In this document: positions 50,749 through 61,087 of the stretch, piece after piece
How positions within the stretch are numbered: the first letter of the stretch is position 1
Layout of the letters: each line of letters begins with the position of its first letter
NCBI GenBank assembly: GCA_003712055.1
Contig: RHLJ01000002.1
Location: forward strand, 1-64,000
DNA length: 64,000 bases
Direction: 5' to 3'
From: Balneola sp.
GTDB lineage: Bacteria > Bacteroidota > Rhodothermia > Balneolales > Balneolaceae
Position numbers and translations under genes: made by a program
Notes under the pieces: model-generated
What the model was told of the DNA's origin: nothing
Databases searched by the model: none
The model's input: only the letters and a program-made list of their open reading frames with translations

Positions 50749-52869
50749 TTGAAGTACATCCTGACTCTTATAACGACGCTTTTGTTAGCAACGTCGTTAT
50801 CTGCACAAGCATCTTTTGAAAGGGCAGAAGCTAATATAGGTACGCTGAGCTTGTCTCTTACCAATTATGGTACAATTGGTAAGCCGGACGTTAGAAATAA
50901 CCCTGAAGGTGGGGCAAGTATGCGTTTCCCAAATGATACCGGAACAGAGCACCTCTTTGAGGCAGGGATATGGATAGGCGCAGATTATAATAACTCGGGG
51001 ATTCGGGTATCTACTGCTTCGGTAACAACTAGTGGTGGATACTCCAGAGGTGCTGCAGGGTTTGAGTTTACTGGGGATCTCCCCTTATCTCGTAGAAGTA
51101 CAAATCCTAATGATGAATTTTTCTCTCCGTTCTCAGTAGGTGAGCAGGATATCATTGCACAATTCACTGATCAGAGAAGAACCATTAATGGGACTCCTAT
51201 TAATGGGCACGATACGCCACTTTATGCTGATGTTGTACTTGAAAGTTATAACTGGGCATTTCCTTTTACTGAGAACTTCAGCATCCTACGTTATGATATA
51301 ACCAACAATAGTGGTCTGTACGCCTCTGCTGTACCCTGGGATAGCGTATTTGTGGGTATGTACGCCGATTTAGTGGTTAGAAATGTAAATACTGCTACTG
51401 AAACGGGCGGGGCTTTCTTCAACAAGAATGGGATTGGTTATATCGATTCACTTTATACCGCATATGCTTTTGATGCTGGTTCGCCAGACAACCCTTCAAT
51501 CAATACATATGGTGCCATGTCGATTATAGGAGCTGAGTACAGGGGAGATTATTACCATCCATCAAATCGAGAATACCTACAGTCGGAAGGGAAAAGAGTG
51601 CCTTTTGTCGATCCTAGTTATTGGTTATTCAGTGCTGGTACCGGGATTTATGATAGCCCAAATGATGACCTCCAAAGATACGAAAGGATGTCTACCGTCT
51701 TTCCTATGGATTCAACAATTGGTGGGACAACTGTAAGAGAGCAATTAAGAACCGATGGGCAAACCGCAAATGGTAACTATATCTCCTTCATGTCTATTGG
51801 ACCATTTCCTGAAGTGTTACCTGGTGAAACTATTACTGTTTACTTTGTTTTTTCTGCAGCCTTAAAACCGGATGAGTTCCAGGGGCAGGCATTTAAGAAG
51901 ACTGACAACGAAGAATCCAGAGCAGAATTGGTACAAACTATTAATTCGGCAAACAGGGTGTTTCAGGGAGAGGATAAAAATAACAATGGGATTTTGGATC
52001 CAGGAGAAGATACTGATGGAAATGGGGCGCTTACTCGTTATCTATTTCCTACCCCACCTGATAACCCAAAAGTTAGGGTAGAACTTGAAGCGGGTAAGGT
52101 TACGCTTTATTGGGACAAGACTTCAGAGCGCTCAGTCGATAGGGTTTCCGGAGAAGTAGACTTTGAAGGATATAAAATTTATAGCTCAGATTTGGGGGAA
52201 GACATTAATCCAAATGCCCGCCCGATCAGAGAGTTTGATATTCCTGGAAATGAGAATGGCTTTAATACAGGTTTTGATGAAATTCTTTTAGAAGAGCCTA
52301 TTAATTTCAATGATGGAGATACTACCACCTATTATTATGCCTATGAAATAGACGGGCTTTTGAGTGGTTGGCAATATGAACTATCTGTTACCGCATTTGA
52401 CAGGGGAAGTGAAGTATTTGAAGTAGAAAGTCTTGAAAGCAGTCCAAATGTAAATGCTGTGCGAGTCTTTCCGGGAACTCCTGTAAATACAAATTTCGGG
52501 AGAGATGGAGTTGAATACGAAGTAGGTGTGTATCCGAATCCATACCGGGTTAATGCGGCCTGGGACGGTACATTAGAAGGGGAAAGAAAACTATACTTCT
52601 ACAATTTACCAGCCAAAGCAGAGGTAAGAATTTATACCGTAGCTGGTGATATTATTTCAGAATTTACTCACGATTCAGAAACCTACACAGGTGATATTGG
52701 CTGGTTTTCCAGTTTTAGTGATGATCCAAGGGTATTAGCTGGAGGAGAGCACGCCTGGGACATACAGTCAAATGCGAATCAAATCTTAACCACGGGTTTA
52801 TACCTGTATACCGTGAAAGATGTAGCATCAGGAGAGATACAAACAGGTAAAATAGTAATCATTAAATAA
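50749..52869 (+). CDS. Secreted T9SS cargo protein with calcium-type repeat
   Basis: 706 residues with a Sec signal (MKYILTLITTLLLATSLSAQA). A beta-rich body of about 500 residues follows, then a DKNNNGILDPGEDTDGNG segment near residue 405 of the calcium-binding type 3 style, a fibronectin-like part (VTLYWDKTSERSVDRV...GYKIYSS) and a C-terminal sorting domain beginning VGVYPNPYRVNAAWDG and ending GLYLYTVKDVASGEIQTGKIVIIK. TTG start. First gene of a surface-module operon, 11 bases before the next cargo gene. Confidence 0.85.
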   Translation: MKYILTLITTLLLATSLSAQASFERAEANIGTLSLSLTNYGTIGKPDVRNNPEGGASMRFPNDTGTEHLFEAGIWIGADYNNSGIRVSTASVTTSGGYSRGAAGFEFTGDLPLSRRSTNPNDEFFSPFSVGEQDIIAQFTDQRRTINGTPINGHDTPLYADVVLESYNWAFPFTENFSILRYDITNNSGLYASAVPWDSVFVGMYADLVVRNVNTATETGGAFFNKNGIGYIDSLYTAYAFDAGSPDNPSINTYGAMSIIGAEYRGDYYHPSNREYLQSEGKRVPFVDPSYWLFSAGTGIYDSPNDDLQRYERMSTVFPMDSTIGGTTVREQLRTDGQTANGNYISFMSIGPFPEVLPGETITVYFVFSAALKPDEFQGQAFKKTDNEESRAELVQTINSANRVFQGEDKNNNGILDPGEDTDGNGALTRYLFPTPPDNPKVRVELEAGKVTLYWDKTSERSVDRVSGEVDFEGYKIYSSDLGEDINPNARPIREFDIPGNENGFNTGFDEILLEEPINFNDGDTTTYYYAYEIDGLLSGWQYELSVTAFDRGSEVFEVESLESSPNVNAVRVFPGTPVNTNFGRDGVEYEVGVYPNPYRVNAAWDGTLEGERKLYFYNLPAKAEVRIYTVAGDIISEFTHDSETYTGDIGWFSSFSDDPRVLAGGEHAWDIQSNANQILTTGLYLYTVKDVASGEIQTGKIVIIK

Positions 52870-52880
52870 ACTACTAAACT

Positions 52881-55550
52881 ATGAAAAGACTGATACAAAG
52901 TATCTTAATTTTAACCGTCCTTTTGGTTCCTGCGTTAGCACAGGCTCAGCAGGATATTACAATCAGCGAGTTAAATACTTATGATGATTTGACCGAGTTC
53001 TCTGTAGCAGGAATTGAAGGTCACCCTCTTGCAGGTGTTGATGTTCGATTTACTGCTGTTGTTGTTTCTTATCCAAAAAGTAGTGGACTTTCAAATCCAC
53101 AGGATAACGACAGTGATGGAGAAATTGATGGTATTAGCCGAATTCACATTTTCATAACCGATACCTCTGCAACTGCAATGGGTCGTGCTGGAATGTCAAT
53201 TCAAATTGTAGAAACTAACTATACATCGGTTGACTTTTTGACTAGAGGTGATGTGGTAACACTCACTGGTTCTCTAGGTTATTTTAACGGTACAGCTCAA
53301 TTTGATGTTGAGACTGTAGATTTGTTAGGTAGCGTAAATTCAGAGTTTCCTCAACATGCTGATCTTCTGGACCCATGGGAAATCAGCGTAGCTGATATTA
53401 ATAACTTTGAAAATAGTGCGCTTTCCATGGACATAGCAGCTTATCAGGTATATAACGGTTCCTATGTTAAGTTCTCAAGCGCTACTGTAAGTAACGTTAC
53501 TGTAGGCGATAGAAATAGTGGAGGTCGTTCTGATTGGGCATTAAACGAAGGTGGTTCAAGAATCTACATTTATGACACATCACTTCGCTTGAGAAATGAT
53601 CACGCTATTGGTAGCGAGGGATATTTAATTGACTACAATGCACGAAGATTAGATAGCCTTGATGGAGAATTTGTTCCTCCTGTAGCTGGTGCTAATGTAG
53701 ATGTTAGTGGATTCATTACTTACAACGGCGACGATCCGGATGGATTAGTTCCTAGTGGTAATGGTGCCCTTGGTGTTAACCCTTTCGAAGATGGAGTAGT
53801 TTGGTTAAATAACTCCCGATTCGTGGATGGTGATGACCTTGGTGGTGGTACTATTTTCAGCTGGCCTAATGACATTATCTTAAACGGTCTTCCTCCGGTG
53901 TTCTCAAATGTATTCCTATCTGATTCTACCGTTACTTCTGAAGATGCAGTTACAGTTACTGCTACTATTGTAGGAGTAGACGATAAAACGGTTACAGGAG
54001 TAGAATTAATTTATACCGCAGGCGGAGAAACAGATACACTTGCTATGACTACTAGTGGTAGCGATGTATACACAGCTACTCTACCAACTTTTGATGGTGG
54101 TACTGCTGTAAACTTTGTTATTGAAGCTACTGATAGCGATGGGCTTGTTGGTGTTTCCCCACTTTCCGGAACATACTCATTCTTTGTTGAAGGCGATGCT
54201 GTTACTTCAATCGCTGCCATTCAGGAAACTGCAGATGGCCTTGCAGGAGATAGCCCGCTAGCAGGAGTAGGAACAGTATCTGCAGAAATCACAGCAACTG
54301 TTACAACAAGTGCAATTGAGGATGGATACATTACTATTCAGGATCGTGCGGCTGCCTGGTCTGGAGTATTTGTTGAAGAAGAAAACGGAATGGAAGGTCT
54401 TGAAGCCGGAGATGTGGTTTCTATCACTTCTATGTCTGTATCTGAATCATTTGGTGTAACTACAGTTACAGTAGAAGAGTTTACTACTCTTTCTCCAAAC
54501 ACCATGATGGATACTTTAGCTATTACGGGCCTTCTTACTCAGGATGTACTTGCTAACTTTGAAGCTTACGAAGGTGTGCTTATTACCTTTGATGATGTAA
54601 AAGTTACAACTAACCAGGCTGACGGTGGTGCTGACTTTGGCGAGTGGGAATTTGGATCTCGACAAGGTGGCGGAGCTGCTGATACTCTTGAAGCCGGAGA
54701 TGGACTACGATTTGATGATCGTTCTTCAAGATTCAGCTCAACTATAAATGAGAATATCAAAACCGGTGCTGTTCTAGAATCATTAACTGGTACACTTTAC
54801 TTCTCATTCGGAAACCCAAAAATGGTTGGTGGAAACCCTGATTGGTTTGTAAGTGATGATTTCACATTCCCATTCAGAACATTTGCACTTGAAGCTCCAT
54901 CTGATGGCGCTACTGTAGTTGTGGATAGTGATATCGCTCCTGTATGGGAACCTACTTCTGACTTTGACGGAAACGATGTGAGTTACGAGTGGGTACTTTA
55001 CTCTGCTGATACTACTACTGTACTTGCAGCACTTCCTTCTGACAACAATGGTGCTGATACCACAGTCACGCTTCCATTTGCTACCGTTGATGGATTATTA
55101 GCAAGCCTTGGAGTAGAAGTTGGACAAACTGCAGATGTAGTTTGGAATGTGCGAGTAACAGACGGTACTGTTGACACTGTTGAAGTTTCAACGTTCAGCA
55201 ACGGTGAATTCACTCCTGTTTATTATGCGTTAACTCTTGAGCGTGCTCTTCAAACTTCTAACGAAGATGAATTCGGTACTCCAAAAGAGTTTAGCCTCGA
55301 ACAAAACTATCCTAACCCATTCAACCCAAGCACAAATATCAACTTCAGCTTACCACAATCAGCAAAAGTAAGCCTAGTAGTATATGATATGCTTGGAAGA
55401 AAAATTGCCACACTTATTGATGGAGAGCAGCTAAATGCGGCTAACCATTCTGTAAGATTTGATGCCTCTGCGTTAGCAAGTGGTATGTATATTTATCGAA
55501 TCGAAGCAGGTTCGTTTGTAAGCACCAGAAAAATGATGCTTATTAAATAA
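52881..55550 (+). CDS. Large T9SS cargo protein with repeated beta domains
   Basis: 889 residues: signal peptide (MKRLIQSILILTVLLVPALAQA), beta-rich modules with OB-fold-like passages (SEITATVTTSAIEDGYITIQD-type wording near residue 470), immunoglobulin-like segments with alternating Thr/Val, and a clear type A sorting domain (YPNPFNPSTNINFSLPQSAKVSL near 805 to RKMMLIK). Codons favour GCT, ACT and GGT more than in neighbours, suggesting strong expression. A terminator hairpin directly follows. The function of the middle modules is unknown. Confidence 0.83.
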   Translation: MKRLIQSILILTVLLVPALAQAQQDITISELNTYDDLTEFSVAGIEGHPLAGVDVRFTAVVVSYPKSSGLSNPQDNDSDGEIDGISRIHIFITDTSATAMGRAGMSIQIVETNYTSVDFLTRGDVVTLTGSLGYFNGTAQFDVETVDLLGSVNSEFPQHADLLDPWEISVADINNFENSALSMDIAAYQVYNGSYVKFSSATVSNVTVGDRNSGGRSDWALNEGGSRIYIYDTSLRLRNDHAIGSEGYLIDYNARRLDSLDGEFVPPVAGANVDVSGFITYNGDDPDGLVPSGNGALGVNPFEDGVVWLNNSRFVDGDDLGGGTIFSWPNDIILNGLPPVFSNVFLSDSTVTSEDAVTVTATIVGVDDKTVTGVELIYTAGGETDTLAMTTSGSDVYTATLPTFDGGTAVNFVIEATDSDGLVGVSPLSGTYSFFVEGDAVTSIAAIQETADGLAGDSPLAGVGTVSAEITATVTTSAIEDGYITIQDRAAAWSGVFVEEENGMEGLEAGDVVSITSMSVSESFGVTTVTVEEFTTLSPNTMMDTLAITGLLTQDVLANFEAYEGVLITFDDVKVTTNQADGGADFGEWEFGSRQGGGAADTLEAGDGLRFDDRSSRFSSTINENIKTGAVLESLTGTLYFSFGNPKMVGGNPDWFVSDDFTFPFRTFALEAPSDGATVVVDSDIAPVWEPTSDFDGNDVSYEWVLYSADTTTVLAALPSDNNGADTTVTLPFATVDGLLASLGVEVGQTADVVWNVRVTDGTVDTVEVSTFSNGEFTPVYYALTLERALQTSNEDEFGTPKEFSLEQNYPNPFNPSTNINFSLPQSAKVSLVVYDMLGRKIATLIDGEQLNAANHSVRFDASALASGMYIYRIEAGSFVSTRKMMLIK

Positions 55551-55558
55551 TTCAACAC

Positions 55559-55591
55559 AATCACCAGCTGTTGTAAAAGCAGCTGGTGATT
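55559..55591 (+). terminator. Intra-operon terminator or attenuator hairpin
   Basis: AATCACCAGCTG (55559-55570) pairs perfectly with CAGCTGGTGATT (55580-55591), then CATTTTTTA. It lies between the 889-residue cargo gene and the lipoprotein gene whose likely TTG start is only 12 bases further on. Confidence 0.8.
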
Positions 55592-55603
55592 CATTTTTTA
55601 CTT

Positions 55604-57127
55604 TTGAAAAATTACACCTACATATTTCTCTTATTCATCCTGAGTTTGACTTTCAACTCATGCGAAGATTCTATCTCAGGTGATTTTAATGAGAACCAGG
55701 CTCCTTCAACTTTTTTGACCATTGAACAAATAAACCGCGAAGGTGACTTCAGGCTTTCCAGCCAAATTGAAATAACTTGGTGGGGAGTTGATAGCGACGG
55801 TTTTATTACTGGCTATGAATACGCGATTAATGATACATCAGAAAATAGTTGGACATTCACCACTCGAACTGACAGCACTTTCATACTTCCGATAACTGAA
55901 GGATTAGCTGAAGATGATGTATTATTCAAAGTTAGAGCCATTGATAATGATAATGAGAGAGACCCCGTTGGAGCACGATTAGTTTTTCCAATTGTTAATA
56001 CTTCACCTCGGGTTTCACTGAATTTGACAGAAACACCACCGGATAGCTTGTTTTCGATAGCAAGTTTTGGCTGGTCAGTTAGTGATTTAGACGGTTTAGG
56101 AAATATATCAAGAACAGAAATTGCAGTTAATGACACAACAAGTGGGTGGGTAGACGTTCCTTTCTCACAAGCAGACGATGGACGTTTGTTTATATCTCTC
56201 GAATTTGACAACAGAACACCCGGTACAAAAGAAGCCGATTTATATATAGGAAGGAGCTACTCAAGAGGAGTGGATGAAAATAATGTACCTATTACTGTTC
56301 CTAATATAGAAATTGATACTGAAAACACGTTTTATGTTCGAGCTATTGATGCTGCAGGAGCCAGAAGTAATGTGGAGTCAATCTCCTGGTATGTAAAGCC
56401 TCAGAATTCAAATGTATTGTTTATTAATGATGATGGGTCTTCTAATTCACTTACCAAGCAAGCAGCACATTTGGTATTTCTTGATGAGATTGGTATTACT
56501 CCTGACCTATGGCTTATAAATACGGGTGAGGTTACACAAGATAAAATTGCATTATCGGATCAATTTCCCACTGTAGTTGATCCTACGTTAAAAAATACCT
56601 TGGCAAAATGGGATCATATATACTGGATCTCTGAAGATATTGACAGAAATATCACATACGCATTAGATATTACTTCCGAATTTTTTGCAGAAGGAGGAAG
56701 CATGTTTGTAAACATTCCGATGAAAGGTATAAGCCAACGTGATGAGATATTTAATTTCCTTCCGGTAGATTCTATCGGCTATTTTGATGAAGGTAGTATA
56801 CAAACTGGTTTTGTGATCAATACAAATTCTGATATAGTTCCCGAAGATGGGGTCTCAGATGTTGTGGCCAGAACTCAAAGTAGGCAAGTGGGCGTATTTC
56901 CAATAAAGCCTATTGCCGGAAGTACTCCACTTTACACGACTGATTTCCGAACAACTACTCTTATTGGTACTACTCTTGATTACACACGATTTGAAAACAT
57001 CGCTGTAGAGAATCAGGAAGGAAATCTGATTTACTTAAGTATGGATTTAACATTGATAAATCAGAATGGAAATGTACCGGAATTACTCCAGGATTTGTTA
57101 ATCGGCAGGCTGAACTTTAATCAATGA
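55604..57127 (+). CDS. Surface lipoprotein of unknown function
   Basis: 507 residues from a TTG at 55604: MKNYTYIFLLFILSLTFNSCEDS, lipid Cys20. An in-frame GTG at 55586 lies in the terminator hairpin and is a poor start. The body has two fibronectin-like modules: ITWWGVDSDGFITGYEYAINDTSENSWTFTTRTDS near residue 60 and, later, the similar FGWSVSDLDGLGNISRTEIAVNDTTSGW. After about residue 270 there is an alpha/beta region (NVLFINDDGSSNSLTKQAAHLVFLDEIGITPDLWLINTG). I cannot name the family. It overlaps the TonB-dependent receptor gene by 4 bases (ATGA). Confidence 0.7.
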   Translation: MKNYTYIFLLFILSLTFNSCEDSISGDFNENQAPSTFLTIEQINREGDFRLSSQIEITWWGVDSDGFITGYEYAINDTSENSWTFTTRTDSTFILPITEGLAEDDVLFKVRAIDNDNERDPVGARLVFPIVNTSPRVSLNLTETPPDSLFSIASFGWSVSDLDGLGNISRTEIAVNDTTSGWVDVPFSQADDGRLFISLEFDNRTPGTKEADLYIGRSYSRGVDENNVPITVPNIEIDTENTFYVRAIDAAGARSNVESISWYVKPQNSNVLFINDDGSSNSLTKQAAHLVFLDEIGITPDLWLINTGEVTQDKIALSDQFPTVVDPTLKNTLAKWDHIYWISEDIDRNITYALDITSEFFAEGGSMFVNIPMKGISQRDEIFNFLPVDSIGYFDEGSIQTGFVINTNSDIVPEDGVSDVVARTQSRQVGVFPIKPIAGSTPLYTTDFRTTTLIGTTLDYTRFENIAVENQEGNLIYLSMDLTLINQNGNVPELLQDLLIGRLNFNQ

Positions 57128-60090
57128 TGGGTATGAAGAACACAAAATTGCTTTTCGCCCTACTTTTGGGTCTGATAACTGTAACTCCTTCTTTTGCTCA
57201 AAATACCGGGAATATTTCCGGGGTTGTAACAGAAGATGGAACCAATGAGACATTACCAGGGGTAAACGTCAGAATTGTTGGTTCAAATTTTGGAGATGCC
57301 ACAAATGTAGATGGCCAGTTCAATATTAGGAATATTAGGCCCGGTGAATATACGGTTGAGTTTACATTTATTGGGTTTCAGGTTGTTCAGGTTACGGGAG
57401 TAAGAGTAGTAGCTGGTGAAACAACAGAGTTAAACCAGGCAATGAAAGAGCAGGTCCTGGAATCTGATGAAGAGATTTTAGTAATTGGTGAAAAACCGAT
57501 ATTTGATGTAGAGAAATCAAATACTTCTATTACCATTTCAAAGGCTGATTTAGAGGCAGCACCCATTCAGCGTGTTGAAGATGCTGTTTCACTTCAATCT
57601 GGCGTAGTAAAAGATCCAACGGGTCTGTACATCAAGGGTGGTAGAGCCTACGAAACAGGGTTTGTGGTTGATGGGGTATCAGCGCAAGACCCATTAGCAG
57701 GGACTGGTTTTGGATTGGATTTGGGATCCAACTCATTCAGCAATGTCGAAGTAATTACTGGTGGGGTTGGAGCTGAATATGGCGATGTGACTTCCGGAGT
57801 TGTAGCAGTACAAACTCAAAATGGTGGCGAGAGATTCGAAGGTAACTTCACTCATAAAAGAGATAATACGGGCTCAAATAACCTCGACAACCAGGCCAAT
57901 TTCTTTTCTGATGTGTATGAATTCAATTTGGGAGGCCCTGGGATTATTACTGAAAAATTACTTCCTGCTCTAGGGATTGATTTGCCAGGTACCTTCACAT
58001 TTTTTGCTACTGGTCAGATAAGCTTAACAGATGGCTATACAAAGCTTTCTGCAAACCAGATTTCATCCTCTATTACCAATAGTGATTTTTGGTCTCCAAG
58101 ACAGGGTAATCGTTGGAATGGAATGTTTAAGCTAACCTACAATATTAAGCCTGGTATGAGAATGCAGGCTGCCTATCAGCGTTCTCTAACAATTAACCAG
58201 AATACCCGAATGCTTCAGATTACCGGAGCAGATACGCAAATCAGACCAGGTTTCCAGTTTGCGTTTTCTGATGGATTCCTGGATAACGCAAATACCTATA
58301 CCCACGATAGTAACCTTTCTTACATAAAGTGGACACAGACCTTATCTCAAACTGCTTTTTATGAAGTTCAGTTTAGCCGTTTATTTACCCGGCTCAGAGC
58401 GGATGCAAACGGAAGAGACTGGAGGCCTTTAAATGTAGACAGTGAATTTGATCCGGAAAGTATTGTAACTACACCTGCACAGGAATTTGAAGGAACCGAT
58501 GACTTTACCTATGTGTTGGCAGGGCCTGGATATTTCAATAATGGTGGTATCGCAACACTATGGCACGATCATTTTGCGGAAGAACTAACACTTAAAACTT
58601 CTATAACCAAATTTTTTGCAGACAGGAAAAATCAAATTGTAGCGGGTTTCGAATTTAAGTTTAACGACTACCAGTGGATTGATATCACCCGTCCTTGGAT
58701 TGGTGCTCCAATAGAGATTAGCGAAGGAGTAGTATCCGAAACATTCAGAGTAGGAGAGACCTTTGATGCCTGGAGGGTTAAACCAAAGCGAGGCGCGTTC
58801 TTTATTACGGATAAGGTTCGATATAATGGTTTAATTGCTAATATTGGCGCTCGAATCGAGTACTGGGCTCCCGGAAAATATGTAGATGATGCAGTAAATG
58901 ACGCTCTCGATGAAAATATAATTTCTACCATTCCTGATTTTGTAGCTCAGGACTATATTGATAGCAGTGTTGAGATTTTTGGGCTAAGATATAAGTTCAG
59001 GTTCCTTCCTAAAGTAAACGTTTCTTTCCCTGTACGGGAGAACCAGGTACTGTTTTTCAATTATGGTCATTCAACCCGACTTCCGCATCCTAGTTTTGTG
59101 TATGCCGGATTGGATCCTTTTTTACAAGACCAGTCAGATTTGCCTGATCTTGGAAACCCCAACCTGGATCCTGAAGTTGATATCTCCTATGAAATTGGTT
59201 TGAGAAACCAGCTTACTGCAGACGATGCATTTAATGTTTCTGCTTTCTGGAGAGATAAATATGACTTTGTAACTTCACAAACGATTCGTGTTGCGGATGT
59301 GGATGGCCGAGATGTTACTAAAGCTTTTCGGGTTAATGGAGACTATGCAAGATCTCGTGGTATTGAGATGTCATACATCAAAAGATATCGGGATCTGTTA
59401 CGTGGTCAGCTTTCATTCACTTACTCAAGAGCAGAAGGCTTGAGCTCTACGAACGACGAGAATTTTGAATCCATTAATGCAAGCCAGAATATTGGTGCTA
59501 ACGTTGAGACCCCACTTGCCTGGGATCGCCCATTCGATATCAAAGGGAATGTAACCTTCACCTATGATAGATCTCAGCCTTTATTTGATTTGCCTGCATT
59601 TAATCAGTTTCAAATGTTCTTATCCGCTGTTTGGAGAAGTGGTACCCGCTACACTCCAACTGAGCTTGTAGGTTTTGAGAGGAACCCCGTTACCGGAGAG
59701 CAGAATTGGAGACCTATATATGAGCGTGTTGATGACCCTGCACAAAGGTTTAGCAGGGTAGGTCCTGCCTGGTTCTATATGGATTTTAATTTCCGCAAAT
59801 GGTTTGAAGTGAACGGAACCAGGGTTGCTGCATTCGTTGAAATTACGAACTTACTTAACAACAGAAGTTCTGTGATTGTAAATCCGGTTACAGGCGAAGG
59901 TTACAAAGAATATCCAACCAGTCAGGCTGAACTTGTTGCTTTGCGGAATGATCGCAGTTACGACGTTCCTAGCAATGTTAGGGATCCAAGATATATTGAT
60001 CCTACCGACAACAATCTACCGGCTTACGACAATCCGGCAAACTATATTGAACAACGACACATAATGGTGGGCTTCTCGGTTCAATTCTAG
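57124..60090 (+). CDS. TonB-dependent receptor with carboxypeptidase-like N-domain
   Basis: A 988-residue outer-membrane receptor. After the signal peptide (LLFALLLGLITVTPSFAQ) comes a carboxypeptidase-regulatory-like beta sandwich (NISGVVTEDGTNETLPGVNVRIVGSNFGDATNVDGQFNI), the plug (ISKADLEAAPIQRVEDAVSLQSGVVKDPTGLYIKGGRAYETGFVVDGVSAQDPL near residue 140), and a 22-strand-type barrel ending IMVGFSVQF. Such receptors import large substrates with TonB energy, or act in surface secretion. No SusD partner is next to it, only the lipoprotein upstream and the PorV-like barrel 1 base downstream. Confidence 0.91.
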   Translation: MMGMKNTKLLFALLLGLITVTPSFAQNTGNISGVVTEDGTNETLPGVNVRIVGSNFGDATNVDGQFNIRNIRPGEYTVEFTFIGFQVVQVTGVRVVAGETTELNQAMKEQVLESDEEILVIGEKPIFDVEKSNTSITISKADLEAAPIQRVEDAVSLQSGVVKDPTGLYIKGGRAYETGFVVDGVSAQDPLAGTGFGLDLGSNSFSNVEVITGGVGAEYGDVTSGVVAVQTQNGGERFEGNFTHKRDNTGSNNLDNQANFFSDVYEFNLGGPGIITEKLLPALGIDLPGTFTFFATGQISLTDGYTKLSANQISSSITNSDFWSPRQGNRWNGMFKLTYNIKPGMRMQAAYQRSLTINQNTRMLQITGADTQIRPGFQFAFSDGFLDNANTYTHDSNLSYIKWTQTLSQTAFYEVQFSRLFTRLRADANGRDWRPLNVDSEFDPESIVTTPAQEFEGTDDFTYVLAGPGYFNNGGIATLWHDHFAEELTLKTSITKFFADRKNQIVAGFEFKFNDYQWIDITRPWIGAPIEISEGVVSETFRVGETFDAWRVKPKRGAFFITDKVRYNGLIANIGARIEYWAPGKYVDDAVNDALDENIISTIPDFVAQDYIDSSVEIFGLRYKFRFLPKVNVSFPVRENQVLFFNYGHSTRLPHPSFVYAGLDPFLQDQSDLPDLGNPNLDPEVDISYEIGLRNQLTADDAFNVSAFWRDKYDFVTSQTIRVADVDGRDVTKAFRVNGDYARSRGIEMSYIKRYRDLLRGQLSFTYSRAEGLSSTNDENFESINASQNIGANVETPLAWDRPFDIKGNVTFTYDRSQPLFDLPAFNQFQMFLSAVWRSGTRYTPTELVGFERNPVTGEQNWRPIYERVDDPAQRFSRVGPAWFYMDFNFRKWFEVNGTRVAAFVEITNLLNNRSSVIVNPVTGEGYKEYPTSQAELVALRNDRSYDVPSNVRDPRYIDPTDNNLPAYDNPANYIEQRHIMVGFSVQF

Positions 60091-60091
60091 A

Positions 60092-61087
60092 ATGAGATTA
60101 ATGAATAAACATATCAATATTTGCCTGCTCCTAATCTGTGTGTTGCTATCCGGTAAAGCAAAGGCACAGAGTTTTGGCGAGGATAGGGCAGGAACAGAAA
60201 GTTTTCAGTTCACAAAAATTGCCGTTGATCCCAGAAGTGCAGCAATGGGGAATTCTAATATGGCTGATGCTACGGATGCCTCTAGTTTGTATTGGAATCC
60301 GGCGCTTTCAACTAAGCTTGATGGCTCTAGTTTGATGGTGAATCACACTGCCTATTTTGCGGGAATCAATGTAGATTATATCAGTTACGTACATCGGCTC
60401 GGAAATTTTGCAATTGGTGGAGCGCTGCAATATTTAGGTTCTGGAGAAATTCGGGAAACTACCGAATTCCAACCCTTTGGTACCGGAAGATTTTTTAGTA
60501 CTCAACATATCTCATTAGGCGTGTCTGGTGCACATCAGGTAACGGAACTATTTAGCTATGGAATTACACTAAAGCTTCTTACTGAGAGAATAGAAGAAGT
60601 TAGCTATAGCACCGGAGCAATCGATTTTGGTTTTCACTATCTGGTAGGTACAACCGGACTTAGATTTGCAGTCGGAATAAATAACTTTGGTCTCGACGCT
60701 GACCCAACAGGTTCAACAACCCGTGAGAACCTAAACGGTGTAGAAGAAGTTGAACCAGATGAAAGTTCATCGCTTCCTACCCGTTTCCATATAGGTGCTG
60801 CTTATGATCTATATGAAAGTGAAAGTTCGAAGCTTGTTGTAACCGGTCAGATTACAAACCCAAGTGATAATTCAGAGCGATTTAATATCGGAACGGAATA
60901 TGCATTTATGGATCAATTCTTTGTACGTACTGGGTATGAGTTTGGAATTGAAGAACGAAAAATCCCGAGTGTAGGCGGGGGAATAAAATTAGACTTTATG
61001 AGCCGTATACTAAGGGCAGATTACGGATATACTCTATATGAGCGTCTTGGCCCCATTCACCGAATAGGAGTAAGCTTCGAACTATGA
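60092..61087 (+). CDS. PorV/PorQ-family outer-membrane protein
   Basis: 331 residues: signal MRLMNKHINICLLLICVLLSGKAKAQS, then the family start FTKIAVDPRSAAMGNSNMADATDASSLYWNPALST and a barrel ending LGPIHRIGVSFEL. PorV shuttles T9SS substrates at the outer membrane, and PorQ is a related barrel protein; which of the two this is cannot be told here, and it could be a cargo-specific paralogue since it sits in an operon with T9SS cargo. It overlaps the next gene by 4 bases. Confidence 0.85.
   Translation: MRLMNKHINICLLLICVLLSGKAKAQSFGEDRAGTESFQFTKIAVDPRSAAMGNSNMADATDASSLYWNPALSTKLDGSSLMVNHTAYFAGINVDYISYVHRLGNFAIGGALQYLGSGEIRETTEFQPFGTGRFFSTQHISLGVSGAHQVTELFSYGITLKLLTERIEEVSYSTGAIDFGFHYLVGTTGLRFAVGINNFGLDADPTGSTTRENLNGVEEVEPDESSSLPTRFHIGAAYDLYESESSKLVVTGQITNPSDNSERFNIGTEYAFMDQFFVRTGYEFGIEERKIPSVGGGIKLDFMSRILRADYGYTLYERLGPIHRIGVSFEL

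Noticed and set aside
55586-55603. GTG start for the surface lipoprotein
   Set aside because: The codon lies in the terminator stem and adds residues before a good signal peptide; TTG at 55604 is preferred.
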